The position numbers were made by a program, and so were the translations under genes. From an uncultured Bacteroidales bacterium (GTDB lineage: Bacteria; Bacteroidota; Bacteroidia; Bacteroidales; UBA932), in the NCBI GenBank assembly GCA_946614205.1, contig CAMOGR010000196.1, forward strand, positions 1 to 17,039: a stretch of DNA of 17,039 bases, read 5' to 3'. This document shows, in pieces, positions 13,833-17,039 of the stretch. Position 1 is the first letter of the stretch; the number at the start of each line of letters is the position of its first letter. The notes under the pieces were generated by a model. It was given only the letters and a program-made list of their open reading frames with translations. It was not told where the DNA came from and did no database searches.

Positions 13833-14148
13833 TTGGCCGTTACAACTTTATACCCTTTAAGCTACTAAGTTAGATGATTATTCAAATAAAATGAAACAAC
13901 ATCATAAAGAAAAGGTTTCGATTAATTTCGTTTTGCTTGTTGTCGTTTCACATGCGGTCATAATTAATTGGCCCATAAGGGCGGCAAACGCTTGTGCAGG
14001 GCTGCTTTCAACCCTTTGTACGAATGATTATGCGATTTAATCGACGGGGCATGAGTACATGCCGGTACATCAAATGCCAGTATGCCACCAACAGGACATA
14101 ATCCGGCACGTTGGCAGCAAAACAGGGCGGAATCACTGCCAACGGGAC
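13833..14148. other. Upstream region of module 2 without a gene
   Basis: This stretch of roughly 300 bp contains leader-motif copy 3 (13971-13984), an AT-rich stretch (about 13857-13970) that must hold the module 2 promoter, and a 9-bp perfect inverted repeat CGTTGGCAG / CTGCCAACG (14109-14117 with 14136-14144) abutting the DjlA-like gene's terminator. I find no coding frame with support. Confidence 0.5.
13971..13984 (-). repeat. Leader motif CCGCCCTTATGGGC, copy 3 (orphan)
   Basis: The motif is identical to copies 1 and 2. With flanks, GCCGCCCTTATGGGCCA matches copy 1 over 17 nt. It lies 138 nt upstream of copy 2 and is not followed by a peptide gene of the MKKTIYEVP type, so it is either a second binding site or the scar of a lost module. 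Confidence 0.55.
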
Positions 14149-14183
14149 AAAAAAAGGCACGTCAGCGACGGTGCTGCCGTGCC
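14149..14183 (-). terminator. Rho-independent terminator of the DjlA-like gene
   Basis: On the minus strand GGCACG pairs with CGTGCC and, after one mismatch, CAGC with GCTG, around a 6-nt loop. A run of 7 T follows. It begins 49 nt beyond the stop codon at 14233. Confidence 0.88.
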
Positions 14184-14232
14184 TCGTGTCAGCCATTCAG
14201 GCCCAATCTGTATGTCAGGAAGGAATGCTCTG

Positions 14233-15069
14233 CTAACTGATACCGCGCTGCCGCTTTATGGTCTCGTAGGCCTCCTGAATCTGGCGGAACTTCTCTGCCG
14301 CCGCTTTTTGGACTTCCGGTCCCAATGTCGCAACCTTGTCGGGGTGATTCTTCATGGCCATCCGGCGGTAGGCGCTCTTGACTTCGTCATTGGAGGCGGA
14401 CGGTGAAATCTCCAGCACCGCGTAAGCAGAGTCGGTATCTTTGTAGAACATTGATATTACAGACGATGCATCTGAAGAGGTGAGTCGGATGGCAGATGCA
14501 ATCGCCTCAAGGACCGACTTTTCCTGACGGCTGAAGTCGCCGTCGGACGCAGCAATCTGTGCAAGATAATGAAAGAGCTGCAGGCGCTGGGAGTAATTCA
14601 TATTGTCGGCAATCTGGCTGCCGACGGTGTAAAGGTTGAGGTCCTTGCCCTCCATCTCGCGCAACAGGCGTTCAGCCTGAGGTACAGCCTGCTCGCCGAA
14701 GTTGCGGCGAATGAAATCCTTGACGCAGTTCAACTCTGACTGACTGGTGCGGCCATCCGCCCGGATAACGGCGGACGAAAGCACCAACAGGCTGATGAAG
14801 AAGCTGTTGCGTTGCTCCGTCGCGCTATATCCGCCGTAGGCCCCTCCCTGCCGGTATCCACCTGAAGCATAACCGCCGCCGGCGCCAAAACCGGCACCGG
14901 GGCCATAACCGCCAGTACGGTAGCCGGAATCAGTATCACCACCGGACAACCGGCGTGCAGCGTTGAGGGTACTGTCCACGAAAGATGCGGCCAAGTACCC
15001 GAGAAGACCGCCCAGCGGCCCCCATGCAGCCCAGCCTATCAGGCCGGCAAGCCATTTGAAAGCTCCCAT
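14233..15069 (-). CDS. DjlA-like membrane co-chaperone (TerB + J domain)
   Basis: This 278-residue protein starts at ATG 15069, chosen because MGAFKWLAGLIGWAAWGPLG is the family's N-terminal glycine-rich membrane segment; ATG 15087 is a six-codon longer alternative. Order: membrane segment 5-30, a Gly/Tyr-rich linker 43-81, a TerB-like helical domain about 88-205 (VIRADGRTSQSELN, then AASDGDFSRQE) and a J domain 213-278 (AYAVLEISPSASNDEVKSAY) with the HPDK motif at 242-245. J domains stimulate the ATPase of DnaK through HPD, so this is predicted to recruit DnaK to the inner membrane. The Gly/Tyr linker is unusually repetitive (GGY, GAGF, GGG). No exact promoter box is seen upstream. Divergent from the 15203 lipoprotein gene. 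Confidence 0.9.
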   Translation of the reverse strand: MGAFKWLAGLIGWAAWGPLGGLLGYLAASFVDSTLNAARRLSGGDTDSGYRTGGYGPGAGFGAGGGYASGGYRQGGAYGGYSATEQRNSFFISLLVLSSAVIRADGRTSQSELNCVKDFIRRNFGEQAVPQAERLLREMEGKDLNLYTVGSQIADNMNYSQRLQLFHYLAQIAASDGDFSRQEKSVLEAIASAIRLTSSDASSVISMFYKDTDSAYAVLEISPSASNDEVKSAYRRMAMKNHPDKVATLGPEVQKAAAEKFRQIQEAYETIKRQRGIS

Positions 15070-15202
15070 TTTCTGTAATTTGCCCATCTTCCAGCAAATT
15101 CCGGTCCACGGCTCAGGGCGCTGACATAATGACGCCGCACCGCAGTTGGTGACCATTGGGAACGGGCACTTTTTTTGCAGTTGTTATGTAAAATTGTAAG
15201 TT

Positions 15203-15661
15203 ATGAAAAGCAGAATTCTGTTAGCTCTATTGTCTCTTGCGGCACTGCTGTGCTCCTGTTCTTCCGTCAGGGATTCCCTTGGGCATATTCAATCAGGGTC
15301 GGAATATTACACACAAGAATACTTCGGCGTTTCCCGAGCAGACATAATATCCACATTCGGAGCGCCGAAACGCGAAACGTCTGACGGCCGCGGTGGCTCT
15401 GTCCTGGTATACGAACGATACTCTTCATACGCCGCACATGATGCTTTCGGACGCCCGTACCCCGACTTCGACATGCACTACCGTCAGTTCTTCATGGACG
15501 ACCAGGACAAGTGCTACAAGGTAATGACCAACGAAATGTCTCCTTCCGAAGGCGGAGCGATCGCAGCTGCCATCGGAGTCTCAAGTGTCGTAACCACAGG
15601 CGTTTGCCTTGTTCCCGCACTGATTTTTGCACTTACGCAGACGCACCGCTACGCTTTTTGA
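15203..15661 (+). CDS. Small lipoprotein, possibly BamE/OmlA-like
   Basis: This 152-residue protein has an SPII signal (MKSRILLALLSLAALLCSC, Cys19). Residues 40-74 (EYFGVSRADIISTFGAPKRE, then GSVLVYERYS) resemble the G-x-t-x-x-x-V-x-x-x-lG-x-P ... Y motif of SmpA/OmlA (BamE-like) domains. After an acidic Tyr/Phe-rich middle (DFDMHYRQFFMDDQDKCYKV), residues 116-145 form a glycine/alanine-rich hydrophobic segment that could be a second membrane anchor. Function is unknown. Upstream, TAAAATTG (15189-15196) is one mismatch from the promoter consensus and lies 6 nt before the ATG. The next gene has its own promoter, 36 nt further on. Confidence 0.75.
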   Translation: MKSRILLALLSLAALLCSCSSVRDSLGHIQSGSEYYTQEYFGVSRADIISTFGAPKRETSDGRGGSVLVYERYSSYAAHDAFGRPYPDFDMHYRQFFMDDQDKCYKVMTNEMSPSEGGAIAAAIGVSSVVTTGVCLVPALIFALTQTHRYAF

Positions 15662-15671
15662 CATTTATTTC

Positions 15672-15679
15672 TATCTTTG
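15672..15679 (+). promoter_or_regulatory. -7 promoter box for the EamA transporter
   Basis: TATCTTTG, an exact TAnnTTTG and identical to the nth box, lies 18 nt before ATG 15698. It decides the start codon, because longer in-frame starts would lie inside the promoter. Confidence 0.65.
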
Positions 15680-15697
15680 CGCGACTATTCGCCATTT

Positions 15698-16633
15698 ATG
15701 GACCATATTGGTGAAATAATTGCGCTGCTGGTATCCGTCTCCTGGACGATTTCGTCTATCTGCGCCGACAAGGCGACGCACCGCATGGGGGCCATGAGCA
15801 CCAATGTGATAAGGCTCGTCATGGCAACGGTGTTCCTAGCCGTCATCCTTCTTTTCACAATCGGACGCCCCTATCCCGCGTATGCCGACGGTCAGACCTG
15901 GATGTGGCTGGCCCTGTCCGCAATCGTCGGATACCTGTTCGGAGACTGGTGCCTGTTCAACTGCTACATGTACATCGGCGCCCGCTTCGGGCAGCTTCTC
16001 ATGACCCTTGCACCGCCGTTTACGGCACTTGCAGGATGGATTATGCTGGGAGAGTCGCTGAGCTGGACTTCAGCCATCGCAATGGCCGTCACCATCGCCG
16101 GAATAGCAATCTCAATCCTGAGCAGGGGCGCCGACAAACACGTCCATCTAACCCTCCCGGCAAAAGGTGTACTGCTTGGGATAGGTGCCGGTATCGGACA
16201 GGGCGTCGGCCTGGTGCTCAGCAAGATAGGACTTACGCACTACGCATCTGCAATCCCTGCGGAAGCGCCGCCCATGATGAACGCCATGCTGCCGTTCGCA
16301 TCGACCATGATCCGTGCCATCGTAGGAGCACTTGGATTCTTCCTGATGATGGCAGCAGGCAGGAAGCTCAAGCAACTGCACGCGGCAACTCAGGACAGAA
16401 CGGGAATGAAGTACGCCGCCATCCTCACAATCTTCGGCCCCGCAATAGGAGTCTCCCTTTCAATAGCTGCAGTCAGATATACCAACGCCGGAATTGCATC
16501 GACGCTGATGGCGCTGAGTCCGGTGCTGATTCTGATCCCCTACGCATTTATCTACAAACAAAAAATATCGGCACGCGAGATTCTTGGCGTCGCAGTAACA
16601 ATGGTCGGCGTCGCCCTGTTCTTCCTCCTATAG
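15698..16633 (+). CDS. EamA/DMT-family transporter
   Basis: This 311-residue inner-membrane protein has about ten hydrophobic segments in two EamA repeats of the drug/metabolite transporter superfamily. The first repeat ends with the diagnostic APPFTALAGWIMLGESLSW (about 105-123). The second ends with LMALSPVLILIPYAFIYKQK and ISAREILGVAVTMVGVALFFLL. The substrate cannot be predicted; relatives export amino acids, nucleotides or other metabolites. ATG 15698 was chosen from the promoter box and from MDHIGEIIALLVSVSW being a natural start of the first segment. No terminator with a T run follows; the gene runs towards the palindrome array and converges on the rRNA operon. Confidence 0.9.
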   Translation: MDHIGEIIALLVSVSWTISSICADKATHRMGAMSTNVIRLVMATVFLAVILLFTIGRPYPAYADGQTWMWLALSAIVGYLFGDWCLFNCYMYIGARFGQLLMTLAPPFTALAGWIMLGESLSWTSAIAMAVTIAGIAISILSRGADKHVHLTLPAKGVLLGIGAGIGQGVGLVLSKIGLTHYASAIPAEAPPMMNAMLPFASTMIRAIVGALGFFLMMAAGRKLKQLHAATQDRTGMKYAAILTIFGPAIGVSLSIAAVRYTNAGIASTLMALSPVLILIPYAFIYKQKISAREILGVAVTMVGVALFFLL

Positions 16634-16685
16634 CGAGCTGCCGCTTATCGGTTACGCAGCAACGTAGAATACACTAAAAAACTAC

Positions 16686-16921
16686 GGGATCATATTTAGG
16701 CTAAAGTGATCCCGGAAGGGGCCAGACGAAGCCTGACGGGATCACATTGAGGCTAAAGTGATCCCAGAATGGGCTGGCAGAGGCCAAACGGGATCAAATT
16801 GAGGCTAAAGTGATCCCGGAATGGGCTGGCAGAGGCCAAACGGGATCACATTAAGGCCAAAGTGATCCCGAAATGGGCCACCTGATGCCAAACGGGATCA
16901 AATTGAGGACAAAGTGATCCC
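16686..16921. repeat. Array of five 28-nt palindromes at 52-nt period
   Basis: Copies lie at 16686-16713, 16738-16765, 16790-16817, 16842-16869 and 16894-16921, so the period is exactly 52 nt throughout. Each has arms GGGATCAcaTT and AAaGTGATCCC (about 10-11 bp with one or two mismatches) around a GAGGCT-like loop. The 24-nt spacers are related (GGAATGGGCTGGCAGAGGCC type); spacers 2 and 3 differ at only two positions. 52 is not a multiple of three, so this is not a coding repeat. It lies between the EamA gene and the convergent rRNA operon. Confidence 0.9.
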
Positions 16922-16970
16922 AGAATGGGAAGCTTTCCGCCGCATTACTGCGCTGCAGCCACTATAGCAC

Positions 16971-17007
16971 AAAAAAAAGGCCCGCGTCCTATTGGACTCG
17001 AGCCTTT
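16971..17007 (-). terminator. Rho-independent terminator of the rRNA operon
   Basis: On the minus strand AAAGGCTCGAGTCC pairs with GGACGCGGGCCTTT (14 positions, one mismatch, one G-U) around an AATA loop, followed by 8 T. It begins 6 nt after the end of the 5S gene. Confidence 0.92.
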
Positions 17008-17013
17008 CGAAAA

Positions 17014-17039
17014 GCGGCAGCTACCTACTCTCCCACCTG
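17014..17039 (-). rRNA. rrf: 5S rRNA, 3' end only
   Basis: On the minus strand the window begins with CAGGTGGGAGAGTAGGTAGC then TGCCGC. The GGGAGAGTAGGT-x-GC-GCC string is the conserved 3' end of bacterial 5S rRNA. Only about 26 nt are inside the window; the rest of the operon lies to the right. The exact 3' end is estimated from the closing helix. Confidence 0.85.

Noticed and set aside
13833..13970. Short peptide gene after leader-motif copy 3
   Set aside because: The only frame there is 19 codons long (starting MTACETTTSK) and has none of the MKKTIYEVP features of the two real small genes.
14008..14196. 62-codon minus-strand frame as a gene
   Set aside because: Its start codon lies within or just before the terminator hairpin of the DjlA-like gene, it has no promoter box of its own, and its residues show no domain or signal.
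16686..16921. CRISPR array
   Set aside because: The units are palindromes with 24-nt spacers that resemble each other (spacers 2 and 3 nearly identical), and no cas gene is near. Unique spacers are required for a CRISPR call.

Overview
This window looks like chromosomal DNA of a GC-moderate Bacteroidota, most likely an uncultured or gut-type Bacteroidales. Three things point there: (1) seven exact copies of the Bacteroidetes -7 promoter box TAnnTTTG, each sitting just upstream of a start codon; (2) several SPII lipoproteins and fimbrillin-like N-terminal domains; (3) a set of family members typical of that order (DjlA-like TerB/J protein, PPC/DUF296 protein, Rpn-type PD-(D/E)XK nuclease, EamA transporter). 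The species is not identifiable from what I can see.

Layout. 1-891 (-): SseB-like protein running off the left edge, divergent from nth (endonuclease III, 1012-1653, +). nth overlaps tail-to-tail with a secreted alpha/beta hydrolase (1626-2663, -), which lies 8 nt behind a glycerophosphodiester phosphodiesterase lipoprotein (2672-4021, -); these two form an operon. Next come a SprT-like zinc protease (4180-4923, -) and a lactonase-family beta-propeller lipoprotein (4964-6145, -), probably co-transcribed from the lactonase promoter. A divergent Ntn-hydrolase of the choloylglycine/C45 type (6199-7332, +) follows.

Accessory centre, 7.3-14.2 kb. Two related two-gene modules lie in opposite orientation. 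Each has a 44-47 residue peptide gene with an almost identical start (MKKTIYEVP.TRI..VRVEG.I) and a conserved leader. Each is followed within 15-17 nt by a surface lipoprotein with a fimbrillin-like N-terminal domain and carbohydrate-binding-like C-terminal modules. The second lipoprotein carries three X25-like repeats, a CBM26-like module and an IDG-F-DW domain. Between the modules are a highly palindromic intergenic region, an Rpn-family nuclease with a tetrapeptide-repeat tail, and a PPC/DUF296 gene. This paired module is the least explained part of the window. No SusC/SusD pair and no glycosidase is present beside it.

Right end. A DjlA-like TerB/J-domain protein (-), a small lipoprotein (+) and an EamA transporter (+) are followed by an array of five 28-nt palindromes at an exact 52-nt period. 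The window then ends in the rho-independent terminator and last bases of a 5S rRNA gene on the minus strand, so the array lies between two converging transcription units, one of them an rRNA operon. Start codons were chosen by signal peptides, family N-termini and promoter position; non-ATG or ambiguous starts are flagged.
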